From contig JAYQNS010000003.1 of assembly GCA_038144425.1 (NCBI GenBank), positions 496,001 to 560,000 on the forward strand: a stretch of 64,000 nt of DNA, written 5' to 3'. Source of the DNA: Salivita marina. Its GTDB lineage: Bacteria; Pseudomonadota; Gammaproteobacteria; Pseudomonadales; Azotimanducaceae. How positions within the stretch are numbered: position 1 is the stretch's first letter; the number at the start of each line of letters is the position of its first letter. Shown piece by piece: positions 42,035 through 50,745 of the stretch. The translations under genes were made by a program, and so were the position numbers. The notes beneath the pieces were generated by a model that was given only the letters and a program-made list of their open reading frames with translations, ran no database searches and was not told where the DNA came from.

Positions 42035-43414
42035 ATGCTCGAAAACCGCTACGAACCGCCCCGCACCCCACCCCTGAGCCCCCTCGGCGGGCTCCTTCGC
42101 ACCCTGTGGCGCGGCGACGGAGATCTCCTGAGCCTCATGCCAGCCACGGCCTATCGCGTACCCATTGGCCCCCTGGGCTACTCCCGGCGGTCCATTCTGA
42201 TCCTGAACGATCCGGCGCTGTTCCGCTCCGTTCTCACCGATCCCCTGGACGTCTATCCGAAAAACGACCTCATGACTGGCGCCCTCGAACCCCTCGTAGG
42301 CGATTCCCTTTTTGTCTCCTCCGGCCCCCTTTGGCGCCGCCAGCGCGCCATGATCGACCCCGCCTTCTCTCAGCTGCGGGTCACCCAGGCCTTCGGGGGC
42401 ATGCAGGCGGCGGTGGCCGCGTATATCGAGAAGCTCGCGCACCAAGCCGAAGCGGGGACGCCCTTTTCTCTCGATTTCGCCATGAGCGAGCTCACCGCAG
42501 ACGTCATCTGCCGCACGATCTTCTCTACCTCCCTGGCGTCCGAAACGGCGCAAAAGGTGTTCTCCGCTTTTGCAATTTTCGAGCGCTCAGCGGCCCATAT
42601 CGAGCTTCCCCGGCTGATCTTCTCCAAGGCCTTCAGTGCCATCCCCCAGCACGACGCAGTGCTGGCTGCTTGCGAAGATATCCGCGCGCAGCTCGGGACC
42701 CTGGTGGATGCGCGCCTCGCACTCCCGGAGGATCAATGGCCCGACGACATCGCCAGCGCTGTTATGCGCGGGGAAGACTTGGAAAACGGCGCGCGCTTTA
42801 CGCGAAAGGAGCTGATTGATCAGCTCGGGGTGTTCTTCCTCGCCGGACACGAGACCACGGCCAGCGCATTGATCTGGGTGTTTTTCATTCTGAGCCAGCG
42901 CCCCGAGTTTCTAAAGCCCCTGCGGGAGGAAGTGACCCGCACCTACGGCACCGGTCCTATCAGCTTCGATAAGCTCCGCAGCCTGAGCTACACCCGCGCC
43001 GTATTTCGCGAGGCCATGCGCCTTTATCCCCCGATCACTTTTATTCCTCGGGTAGCCACGGAACCCACGCGCCTCGGCGGCTACCGGGTCAAGCGCGGCG
43101 CCATGCTGATGATTTCCCCCTGGGTCATTCATCGGCACGAAGCCCACTGGCCCAAGCCCCACGTCTTCGAGCCTCAGCGCTTCACGGGCGATGGAGAGAG
43201 AAGCCACCGCCCAGGCACCTACCTGCCCTTTGGCCTCGGCCCCCGGGTTTGCGTGGGGGCGGACTTCGCCGCCATTGAGGCGAGCCTCATCATGGCGGAG
43301 CTACTGCGCAGCTTTGATTTCGAAATACTGGAACCGGAGACGGTGCGTCCCGTTGCCCGCCTGACCACCCGCCCCCGGGAAGAAATCCGGGCGCGGGTGC
43401 ACAAGCGGCGCTAG
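42035..43414 (+). CDS. Cytochrome P450
   Basis: 459 residues. I-helix oxygen motif AGHETT (270-275), K-helix ExxR (Glu326 to Arg329) and heme loop FGLGPRVCVGADF with ligand Cys406 are all intact, so it should be an active monooxygenase. No N-terminal membrane anchor is clear. The family resembles bacterial P450s acting on fatty acids, terpenes or carotenoids, but the substrate cannot be told. It is divergent from the chelatase operon with a PpsR-like site between them, and no redox partner gene is adjacent. Confidence 0.9.
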   Translation: MLENRYEPPRTPPLSPLGGLLRTLWRGDGDLLSLMPATAYRVPIGPLGYSRRSILILNDPALFRSVLTDPLDVYPKNDLMTGALEPLVGDSLFVSSGPLWRRQRAMIDPAFSQLRVTQAFGGMQAAVAAYIEKLAHQAEAGTPFSLDFAMSELTADVICRTIFSTSLASETAQKVFSAFAIFERSAAHIELPRLIFSKAFSAIPQHDAVLAACEDIRAQLGTLVDARLALPEDQWPDDIASAVMRGEDLENGARFTRKELIDQLGVFFLAGHETTASALIWVFFILSQRPEFLKPLREEVTRTYGTGPISFDKLRSLSYTRAVFREAMRLYPPITFIPRVATEPTRLGGYRVKRGAMLMISPWVIHRHEAHWPKPHVFEPQRFTGDGERSHRPGTYLPFGLGPRVCVGADFAAIEASLIMAELLRSFDFEILEPETVRPVARLTTRPREEIRARVHKRR

Positions 43415-43422
43415 GCAAAGAC

Positions 43423-44211
43423 CTACTCGGCGACCCGGCGCCCGGCGAGGGGGCCACCGCCATCGCAGTAGATCCGCTCCCCCGTGAGGTAGCTGTTGTC
43501 GGGAGAGACAAGGAAGCGAACGACGTTCGCCACATCCTCGGGCTGGCATACGCGGCCAAAGGGCATGGTGGCGTCGAGAGTGCGCACGTTCTCCACCCCC
43601 TGGGTCGCGGCCACAAGGCGTCGCCCCATGTCCGTATCCACCAGCCCTGGCGCCACCACGTTTACCCGAATCCCGTGGGCTCGCTCCTCCTTCGCCAGGG
43701 TCATGGCCAGGGCCTCAAGGGCGGCCTTCGCCATGTTATAGGGCGCGCCGTTGGCTCCCAGGCCGCGAGTCGCTACGGAGGAAATCATGATGATGTCCCC
43801 CCGATCCTGGCTGCGCATGGCAGGGACCACCCGCTTTGAAAGGGCATGGGCGGCAAAGGCGTGGGTCCCCATCACCCGGGCCAGCTCCTCCGCCGTAGTA
43901 TCGGCCACGGAGAGGCCACGGCTGGCGATGCCGGCGTTGTTCACCAGAATGGACACGGGGCCCAGCTCCGCCTCCACCTGATCGACCATGGCGTCGCAGG
44001 CCTCGGGGTCGGCGACGGAGCCGGCCAGGGCCATGGCCCGCACGCCCGTGGCCCGAAGCGCATCAAGGGCCTCCTGAGCGGAGGCTTCGTCGCGACGGTA
44101 GTTGATGGCCACATCGGCACCGGCTTCCGCGAGGGCCAGGGCAATGGACCGCCCCACGCCCCGGCTGCCGCCGGTCACCAGGGCCACACGCCCGGCTAAG
44201 CCTCTCGTCAT
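43423..44211 (-). CDS. SDR-family oxidoreductase (3-oxoacyl-ACP reductase-like)
   Basis: 262 residues of the classical short-chain dehydrogenase fold. Cofactor motif VTGGSRGVGRSIAL, NNAG at about residue 90, catalytic Ser in ISSVATRG, and YNMAK with Tyr and Lys. The Arg/Asn pattern after the Gly motif favours NADP(H). It ends convergently with the P450 8 bases away and follows the enoyl-CoA hydratase by 2 bases, so a role in acyl-CoA metabolism is likely. Confidence 0.88.
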   Translation of the reverse strand: MTRGLAGRVALVTGGSRGVGRSIALALAEAGADVAINYRRDEASAQEALDALRATGVRAMALAGSVADPEACDAMVDQVEAELGPVSILVNNAGIASRGLSVADTTAEELARVMGTHAFAAHALSKRVVPAMRSQDRGDIIMISSVATRGLGANGAPYNMAKAALEALAMTLAKEERAHGIRVNVVAPGLVDTDMGRRLVAATQGVENVRTLDATMPFGRVCQPEDVANVVRFLVSPDNSYLTGERIYCDGGGPLAGRRVAE

Positions 44212-44213
44212 GG

Positions 44214-45005
44214 CTAGCGCCCCGTAAACCCAGCTTCGCGCTTACCGAGAAAAGCGGAAATTCCTTCCTTGAAGTCGAGGCTCCGCCCCGCCTCGTTCTG
44301 AAGCTGGGCTTCGAGATCGAGCTGTGCCTCATAGCTGTTGAAGGCACTCTGCCAGTAGGCCTTGCGGATTAGGGCTAGGGACCGGGGCCCCTTCGCCAGC
44401 CGCTCCGCGATCTTCATGGCTTCAGGCACGAGGGCCTCATCGTCAAAGACCCGGTTAATGAGGCCCCACTCGAGCGCCTGCGCCGCTGGGAGGCGATCGG
44501 CCATAAGGGAAAGCTCCTTGGCCCGGGCCCAGCCCACGAGGCGAGGCAGAAGGTAGGTCGCCCCGCCATCGGGAATGAGGCCAATGCGCGCAAAAGCCTG
44601 AAGGAAGAAGGCGCTACGGCCCGCGCAGATCATGTCCCCCATGAGGGCAAAGCTCATGCCCACCCCCGCCGCCGCACCATTCACGGCGGTCACGATGGGA
44701 AGCTCAAGATCCCGCATGCCGAGCAGCAACGGATGATAGCCGGTGCGAAGCCCATCCCCCGCGCCCTGCTTTTCCCTCTGCGCGTTGCGCTCTTCGTCGG
44801 CCAAATTAGCCCCGGCACAGAAGCCCCTCCCCTCTCCGGTCATCAGCAGGCACCGCACTTCCGCGCCCCGATCGCGCACTTCCCGCACGGCCTCTTGCAG
44901 TTCCGTCAACATGCGAGAGCACACGGCGTTCATCACCTCGGGGTGATTGAACGTCAGCACCGCGATGTTGCCTTCATAATCTAGCTTGATGCGTTCGTAG
45001 CTCAC
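44214..45005 (-). CDS. Enoyl-CoA hydratase/isomerase family protein
   Basis: 263 residues of the crotonase fold. FCAGANLADE and AVNGAAAGVGMSFALMGDMICAG form the oxyanion hole; the acidic residues needed for hydration are partly visible (PDGGATYLLPRLVG keeps the GG pair and an Asp before it), which resembles PaaG-type isomerases. It begins with a GTG at 45005 behind GAGGAG. It sits between an acyl-CoA dehydrogenase and an SDR, as in beta-oxidation modules. Confidence 0.9.
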   Translation of the reverse strand: MSYERIKLDYEGNIAVLTFNHPEVMNAVCSRMLTELQEAVREVRDRGAEVRCLLMTGEGRGFCAGANLADEERNAQREKQGAGDGLRTGYHPLLLGMRDLELPIVTAVNGAAAGVGMSFALMGDMICAGRSAFFLQAFARIGLIPDGGATYLLPRLVGWARAKELSLMADRLPAAQALEWGLINRVFDDEALVPEAMKIAERLAKGPRSLALIRKAYWQSAFNSYEAQLDLEAQLQNEAGRSLDFKEGISAFLGKREAGFTGR

Positions 45006-45038
45006 ACTATTCTCCTCTTGCCGAGCGCCGCGCGGCGC

Positions 45039-46319
45039 TTAGCTCGCTTTGTTGGGATTGATGAAGCCGAAGAGCACCCCGGCGACCTTCCGAATTTGGA
45101 TTTCCTCAGAGCCTTCTGTGATCCGATAGCGACGGTGATGGCGGTAGATGTGCTCGAAGGGCTTGTGCCGGCTGTAGCCAATGCCGCCGTGCACTTGCAT
45201 CGCTCGGTCTGCGGCATCGCACACCAGCCGGTTGGCCCGGTAGTTACACATGGACACCTTATCTGAGAGGTAGATGGCCACTTCCTTCTTCGACATCTGG
45301 TCCATCTGCCAGGCGGTCTTGTAGACCAGATTCCGGATCATTTCGCATTCCGTATGGAGCTCCACCAGAGGGAACTGGATCGCCTGGTTTGACGCGAGGG
45401 GCTTGCCGAAGGGCGCGCGCTCCTGGGCGTATTTCACGGATTCGTTAATGCAGAACTGGGCCGCGCCAACGCCCGAAGCCGCCTGGCGAATACGATTTTC
45501 ATGGACGAAGTGCTGCGCTACGGAGAGGCCGCTGCCGGGCTCTCCGAAGATAGCCGTCTCCGGAACCCAGACATTGGTAAAGGACACCCGGGGGTGATCC
45601 GTCGGCATATTAAAGGTCCAGAGGTACTCCTCAATTTTCACCCCAGGATCGTCCGTGGGGACGATGAAGCAGGTGATGCCCCGGGCGTCGCCGTCCTTAC
45701 CCCCGGTGCGGGCAAAGACCATGTCGTGGGTGGCCACGTGCATGCCCGTGTTCCACATTTTCTCGCCGTTGATGAGATAGCCAGGTACGCCATCGCGGGT
45801 TTCCGGCACGGCGTGCGTATCCATCCAGGTCGCGTCGGAACCATGCCGAGGCTCGGTCAGGCCAAAGGCCACGCGACGCTTCCCCGTGATGGAGTTCTCA
45901 ATAAATTCTGCTTTCTGCGCTTCGCTGCCGAAGTCGCGCATCATGAGTACGAAGGGATTGTTAGCCACGATGGACGCTTCATTTTGAAGGTCGTTGTGGA
46001 GCCCCAGGCCCTTCGCAGCGAGATGCTCGCGAATGACGGCCATGCCGAGGTTAGTGCCATCCTGACCGCCAAACTCCTTGGGCAGGGCATAACGATAATG
46101 ACCCGCCGCGTCGGCGCGTCGGCGCATCTCCCCAAGGAGCTGCTCCCACTCGTGCCGGGGCAGACCGCCGTTCTCGAAATCGGTCCGGGCCCATTCGCGC
46201 CGATGGTCGAAGAAGCGCTCGTTATCGTCCTGCGCCTGGAGCGGCTTGATTTCCGCCTCGATGAATTCATCGAGGGTTGTCAGATAGGCCTTAAGTTCTG
46301 CTGGAATTTCGAAATCCAT
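45039..46319 (-). CDS. Acyl-CoA dehydrogenase
   Basis: About 426 residues with the three-part acyl-CoA dehydrogenase layout: N-terminal helices, a middle beta domain with FGLTEPRHGSDATWM, and a C-terminal helical domain ending YSRHKPFEHIYRHHRRYRITEGSEEIQ. FAD-binding QVHGGIGYS is intact. The ATG at 46319 is preferred to the start at 46358. It heads a three-gene run with the hydratase and SDR. Substrate chain length cannot be told. Confidence 0.9.
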   Translation of the reverse strand: MDFEIPAELKAYLTTLDEFIEAEIKPLQAQDDNERFFDHRREWARTDFENGGLPRHEWEQLLGEMRRRADAAGHYRYALPKEFGGQDGTNLGMAVIREHLAAKGLGLHNDLQNEASIVANNPFVLMMRDFGSEAQKAEFIENSITGKRRVAFGLTEPRHGSDATWMDTHAVPETRDGVPGYLINGEKMWNTGMHVATHDMVFARTGGKDGDARGITCFIVPTDDPGVKIEEYLWTFNMPTDHPRVSFTNVWVPETAIFGEPGSGLSVAQHFVHENRIRQAASGVGAAQFCINESVKYAQERAPFGKPLASNQAIQFPLVELHTECEMIRNLVYKTAWQMDQMSKKEVAIYLSDKVSMCNYRANRLVCDAADRAMQVHGGIGYSRHKPFEHIYRHHRRYRITEGSEEIQIRKVAGVLFGFINPNKAS

Positions 46320-46396
46320 GCTACGTACCCCCCCTGTTGACTCACTCCCCTGGACCATACCTCAGGGCCCGACGGCGGCTCAATAATGCAATGCGA

Positions 46397-48487
46397 TTAG
46401 GTGCCGTCAGGGGCCTCGAGGGCCTCCAGCAGGGCTTCCGCCGCCTGCCGCGCAGCACTGCCCAACAGCAAGCGCTGAGCATCTTCCAACGCCTGCAGCC
46501 GAGCCTGGTGGCCTTCAAGGGCATCGACAAGGGCCCGCTCAAGACCATCGTAAAGCTGCCCAAGAAGCATAAAGGCGTAGCGATGCTTGTAGTTTTCCCT
46601 GGCGTTAAGGAGCCCATGGCGCCGCGCTTCCTGCCCATCGGTCAGGGCCGCTTTAAGGGTGAGGCGCCAAAGGGCGCGCTGCCGTTCCTCTGGGGACAGG
46701 GGCTGGCGCCGTAGCCGATGCCAGAAGCCTCGCCCCTGATCGGAAGCCATGAGCGCAAAGCGTCGGGCGCGGCTCAAGGTTAGGGGTTCAAGCACCACCG
46801 GGGCGGGGGTGAGGGCCCGGGCCTCCCCAAGCCGCTCCCGAAGCGCGCCGACAGCGAATAGCTGGTCCAGCGTGGCGCGCTGGGCCCGGGGCAGCAAGGA
46901 TTGCAGCTCCTGACCCAGGGCTGCGGTGTCCGCCGCGAGGGCCTCCCCCAGATCGGTCCGAAGCTGCCCCAGCTCCTCCTCCCGCACCGTCGCACGCTCC
47001 TGAAGCCAGTCTTGATTGAAGCGCTCGAGGGCATGGTCGATGAGCGCCGCACCCAGCTCCGCTTCCGCCAGCGCCTCGGGCATGGGGCGCTCTGCCAGAT
47101 AGCGCTCAAGCCCCCCGCGCAGAAAGGCGTCGAGCTCTTGGGCCATGGGACCCTGGGGAGAGAAAGTTTCCTCTATACGCTGGGCCAGCGTCGCCCGAAG
47201 CTCGCGACGGGCGCCATCCAGGGTTCGCTTCACCCCGCGGCGCTGCTGCTCGGCCCCAAGGCCTTCGGCGGAGAGGCCGAGCACTGCCTCGTCCCGGGCG
47301 AGGAGCGCCCGTAGCGCCGAGCGCTCGAGCTCAAAGCTGGGCGCCGTGGTGGGCGGCTGAGTCGCCTCGCAGCGCTGGGCCAGCGTCGCCCGGAGCGTCT
47401 CAAGCCCCTCCCCGACCCTCTGGGCCACCGTTTCCGCGCCCCGGCGCGCCCAGTGCGCCTCCACGAGGGCCGCCGTCTCCGCGCCCTCCAGCCCCCGGAG
47501 CGCATCGACCGCTAGAAGGGGAATGGGCTGCCGTAAGCAGCCCTCGAGGTCCGCTTCTACCTGGGCGCACAGTTTCCTGAAGGCCCCTTCCCCCAGCGGT
47601 TCAAAGGCCTCCACGTTAAGCACAACAAGTAGCCGATCGGCGAGCCCCTGGGCCGCCAGCTGTCGCAGCAATAAGCGATCCCCGTTCCGAAGGCCAAGCC
47701 GGCTTTGCACGACGTAAAGGAGCGTATCAGCCCGCTGGCCGATGGCCTGCACATCGGCGGCGTCTAACGGGTTAAGGCTGTCGCTACCCTGACAGTCGAT
47801 GAGACCGAGGGCGCGCGGGAGCCCCTCAGGGAAGGGCACGCGCAGGGACAAATGGGCAATGAGGGGTGCCAGAGACGGCTCATTGGTCCAGCTTAAAAAG
47901 TCGGAAAAGCCCCCTTCCTGGAAGAACAGGCGCGGTGCCTCGCCAGGCCCTGGGCGAAAACCCCGGCGCTGCAGCGCCGAAAGCCCCGCGAGGGTGAGGC
48001 GCAGCCGTGTCAGCGCATGTTGAAGAAGGCCGTAGGCGCTACCGGCCTCGAGATTCGCAAGGCGCCCATCGGCCTCGCTTTCCCTCTCAAAAGCCTCCCG
48101 GGCCACCTCGAGGGCGGCGAGAGCGTCGACGTCATAAACATTCTCAGGAACCTCCAGGGGGGCGCCGAGAATTCGAAAATCGAAGGCCAATCGCGCCTCC
48201 AACACGGAGGACGGCCAGAGCTGCACCTCAGCAGCGAGGACCTCGCCGTGGGTGCTGTGAATCTGATTGAAGGTTTTTACCCCGGCGCCCCGGGTCATGA
48301 TCTCGCGGCCAAGCAGCGCGTTGATCAAGGTCGACTTTCCGGACTTGATCGTGCCCAGCACAAAGGTGCGGTGCGTCGCTGCCTCCCCGTCAGGCCTGCC
48401 CGGGGGGGCCAACACTTCCCTATACTCTGGCCACTGCCTCAAAAAATTGGCGATAGCCTCGGCTCCGCGAGCTGCAGCCTGTTCCAT
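46397..48487 (-). CDS. Dynamin-like GTPase
   Basis: 696 residues. The N-terminal GTPase has G1 GTIKSGKSTLINALLG (about 44-59), G3 DCQGSDSLNP (about 233-242) and a G4-like LNVEAF (about 292). Long helical, Glu/Arg/Leu-rich stretches follow (about 370-690), as in bacterial dynamin-like proteins that remodel or bind membranes. No clear transmembrane pair was found. It stands alone, divergent from the gene at 48561, so any tie to intracytoplasmic membranes is speculative. Confidence 0.78.
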   Translation of the reverse strand: MEQAAARGAEAIANFLRQWPEYREVLAPPGRPDGEAATHRTFVLGTIKSGKSTLINALLGREIMTRGAGVKTFNQIHSTHGEVLAAEVQLWPSSVLEARLAFDFRILGAPLEVPENVYDVDALAALEVAREAFERESEADGRLANLEAGSAYGLLQHALTRLRLTLAGLSALQRRGFRPGPGEAPRLFFQEGGFSDFLSWTNEPSLAPLIAHLSLRVPFPEGLPRALGLIDCQGSDSLNPLDAADVQAIGQRADTLLYVVQSRLGLRNGDRLLLRQLAAQGLADRLLVVLNVEAFEPLGEGAFRKLCAQVEADLEGCLRQPIPLLAVDALRGLEGAETAALVEAHWARRGAETVAQRVGEGLETLRATLAQRCEATQPPTTAPSFELERSALRALLARDEAVLGLSAEGLGAEQQRRGVKRTLDGARRELRATLAQRIEETFSPQGPMAQELDAFLRGGLERYLAERPMPEALAEAELGAALIDHALERFNQDWLQERATVREEELGQLRTDLGEALAADTAALGQELQSLLPRAQRATLDQLFAVGALRERLGEARALTPAPVVLEPLTLSRARRFALMASDQGRGFWHRLRRQPLSPEERQRALWRLTLKAALTDGQEARRHGLLNARENYKHRYAFMLLGQLYDGLERALVDALEGHQARLQALEDAQRLLLGSAARQAAEALLEALEAPDGT

Positions 48488-48560
48488 GAACCCGCTATCC
48501 CGGCAAAAACCCTATGCTAGCGAACCCCTCCGGGGCACCGCGAGTCAAAAGGAGACGATT

Positions 48561-49406
48561 GTGCTGTTATGCCTTGAAGGGCCAGGAAGCGCCCTCCTCG
48601 CCCGATGCCTGTCCCTTGGGGACGGGAAGGCCCCCGCCGCGGATTACTGGCCTGCCCCCTGCCGGGGCCATCCCCTTCTCCCCGCACTCAACACACCCTT
48701 CCCGGACCTCCTAAGCCTCGAGGCAGCCCTCCTCCGACAATGGAGCAATGAAGCGCTGCGCGCTACGGCGGAGGCGCGAACTCTGTTGGTCGCGGAAGGG
48801 CTCGGCGCCGTGGCAGTACTTGCGCGCCGCCTAGATCCGACCGCTTCCCCCGCGGGGCTCGGCGCACTGCTCCTGGCCCTGCTCGACAGCGCGGCCAGCG
48901 AAGGGGCCGTGGATTTTCTCTGGCTAAGCGCCGGGCCTGGCGAAGGGGAGCCGGCGGTGAGCCACGCCTTTGCCGATGCGCAGCACCCCCGCCTCTTTCT
49001 TAACGCGGGCAAGTTGACTCCCTCAGAACTGTGGGAAGAAGCACAGATCCATTGCCGCCTCGGCCCCGCGGCCTTACCCCTCCCGCCCCGTCCAGCTCCA
49101 GCGCCGCTGGCATCTAAGCACTTTACCGGTGGCTATGCGCTCTCCCCGGAGGGGGAAGAAAGGGGGCTCCCCTTTCCCCGGCACCGCTTGACAGGCCCGG
49201 CCCTCGCGAGGAACGGGGAACCCATGGTGCTAGGCCCCGAGGGCATTCTCTGGGGCCTTACGCGGCGCCTCTCCCTTCATCCCATGCCGCCCCCGCCTGG
49301 CCTTACCCAGGGTGCGGGCTATCTCCTGCAGGAGGATGGGCTGGCCTTCGAGGATCACCGGAACGAGCTACCAGCCTTCCTGGCAGAGGACGGCCCCCAG
49401 GCCTAG
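48561..49406 (+). CDS. Hypothetical protein
   Basis: 281 residues from a GTG at 48561 with AAGGAG six bases upstream; a longer start (ATG at 48486) would overlap the GTPase start. It begins hydrophobic (LLCLEGPGSALLARCL) and has LLVAEGLGAVAVLARRL, which loosely recalls a serine-hydrolase elbow without the Ser. The middle is Pro-rich (about 173-190). I do not recognise the family. Codon use looks like its neighbours. It is divergent from the GTPase and may be functionally linked to it. Confidence 0.6.
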   Translation: MLLCLEGPGSALLARCLSLGDGKAPAADYWPAPCRGHPLLPALNTPFPDLLSLEAALLRQWSNEALRATAEARTLLVAEGLGAVAVLARRLDPTASPAGLGALLLALLDSAASEGAVDFLWLSAGPGEGEPAVSHAFADAQHPRLFLNAGKLTPSELWEEAQIHCRLGPAALPLPPRPAPAPLASKHFTGGYALSPEGEERGLPFPRHRLTGPALARNGEPMVLGPEGILWGLTRRLSLHPMPPPPGLTQGAGYLLQEDGLAFEDHRNELPAFLAEDGPQA

Positions 49407-49431
49407 GGTCCGCTTCCGGCTAGGCCCAGCG

Positions 49432-50187
49432 TCAGCTGAGGCCTAGCCAGATCAGGCGCACGCCAACGATCAGGAGCGAGGCGTAGATGAAGCGAAAGAA
49501 CCAGGTTTCATCGACCTGATGGTGCAGCCAATGGCCCAGCCGAATGCCCAGGGGCGCCAGGGGCGCGAGCACTAAGGACGTGGTCAGGTTGCCAAAGTCG
49601 AATTGCCCAAGCAGAGCATAGGGCGGGACCTTCACCCAGTTCACAATCATGAAGAACAGCACTGCGGTGGCCTGAAAGGTGCCCTTATCCAGGCCCTGGC
49701 GAAGCAGGTAGACGTTGATCGGCGGCCCCCCGGCGTGGACCCCAAAGCTCGTGAAGCCCGCCAGGGCACCCCAAAAGGCGCCCGCCAGGGGCCGGGGCGC
49801 CCGCCGTTCCGGCGGCGGCGTGCGCCGCAAAACACCGAGGAAATGATTGGCCACGAAGCCCACGGCGATGACGCCAATGAGCACTCGAATCGCATCCTCG
49901 GACAGGTAGCGAAAGGTGAAGGTGCCTAGCACGATGCCGGCGACGGCCCCGGGCACGATGACCCGGAGATTGGCGAGGTCCCAACGCCCCCACCACTGGC
50001 GCACCGCAAAGGCGTCCATGAGCATAAGGATCGGCAACATGATTGCCGCTGCCTGCACGGGCCCGATGGCCAGCGCCATGAGCGGTACCCCGAGGATGCC
50101 AATACCGCCCCCGAGGCCGCCCTTGGCAATGCCCACGATGAGGAGTGCGGGGATCGCCAGCACGTAAAAAAAGGGGTCGGTAATCAT
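49432..50187 (-). CDS. TauE/SafE-family sulfite exporter-like membrane protein
   Basis: 251 residues with about eight helices. The N-terminal GIAKGGLGGGIGILGVPLMAL and the internal repeat near FTSFGVHAGGPPINVYLL mark the TauE/SafE family, which moves sulfite, sulfonates or related organic anions out of the cell. GGAG lies six bases before the ATG. It is a single-gene unit here. Confidence 0.88.
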   Translation of the reverse strand: MITDPFFYVLAIPALLIVGIAKGGLGGGIGILGVPLMALAIGPVQAAAIMLPILMLMDAFAVRQWWGRWDLANLRVIVPGAVAGIVLGTFTFRYLSEDAIRVLIGVIAVGFVANHFLGVLRRTPPPERRAPRPLAGAFWGALAGFTSFGVHAGGPPINVYLLRQGLDKGTFQATAVLFFMIVNWVKVPPYALLGQFDFGNLTTSLVLAPLAPLGIRLGHWLHHQVDETWFFRFIYASLLIVGVRLIWLGLS

Positions 50188-50289
50188 GGGGCGCTCCGTT
50201 TCGACGGGCGCATCATACGCCTCCAGAGCGCCCCTTCACCCCAGAGCTGAAACCTTGAGCCGGACCGGCGGGTGCGCTATAGCTAAGCC

Positions 50290-50745
50290 ATGGGGGGAAC
50301 GACTGCACTGACCTATAGCCTTGCGACCCGCGTCGACCTGTTGGCCATGGCGCGGCTGCTCACGCATTTTCTTGACGACCCCCTCCTCCGGCCCTGGACC
50401 CCCGGCGCTCTTGAAAGGGCTCTAGCCAATCCAGAACAGAACCTCTGCGTAGCCCGAGCCGGGCATACCATTGTGGGGATCGGCGCCATGCGCTATGGGT
50501 TGCAAAGCGCTGAACTGACGCTGCTCGCGGTCGCACCCCTATGGCAGCGACGCGGCTTGGGCCAGGGGCTTTTGGCCTGGTTGGAGGCGCCCGCGGAGCT
50601 CCTAGATCTGGCCCACAGCACGGTCTCCTGTCCCCTGGAGCGTAGCGGCTATTTTTCCCGTCGCGGCTTCAACCCACGCTTTCCGGAAGCCGCAGGGACC
50701 GATCCAATCCTTTTCCTTCGTCCCCTCACCCGGAGGCCTTCATGA
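50290..50745 (+). CDS. GNAT-family N-acetyltransferase
   Basis: 151 residues. The acetyl-CoA loop is WQRRGLGQGLLAWLE (about 92-106), preceded by the beta strand AELTLLAVAPL and followed by a second strand GYFSRRGFNPRF. The acceptor is unknown. Its stop overlaps the next start by ATGA, suggesting coupled expression with the flavoprotein. Confidence 0.82.
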   Translation: MGGTTALTYSLATRVDLLAMARLLTHFLDDPLLRPWTPGALERALANPEQNLCVARAGHTIVGIGAMRYGLQSAELTLLAVAPLWQRRGLGQGLLAWLEAPAELLDLAHSTVSCPLERSGYFSRRGFNPRFPEAAGTDPILFLRPLTRRPS

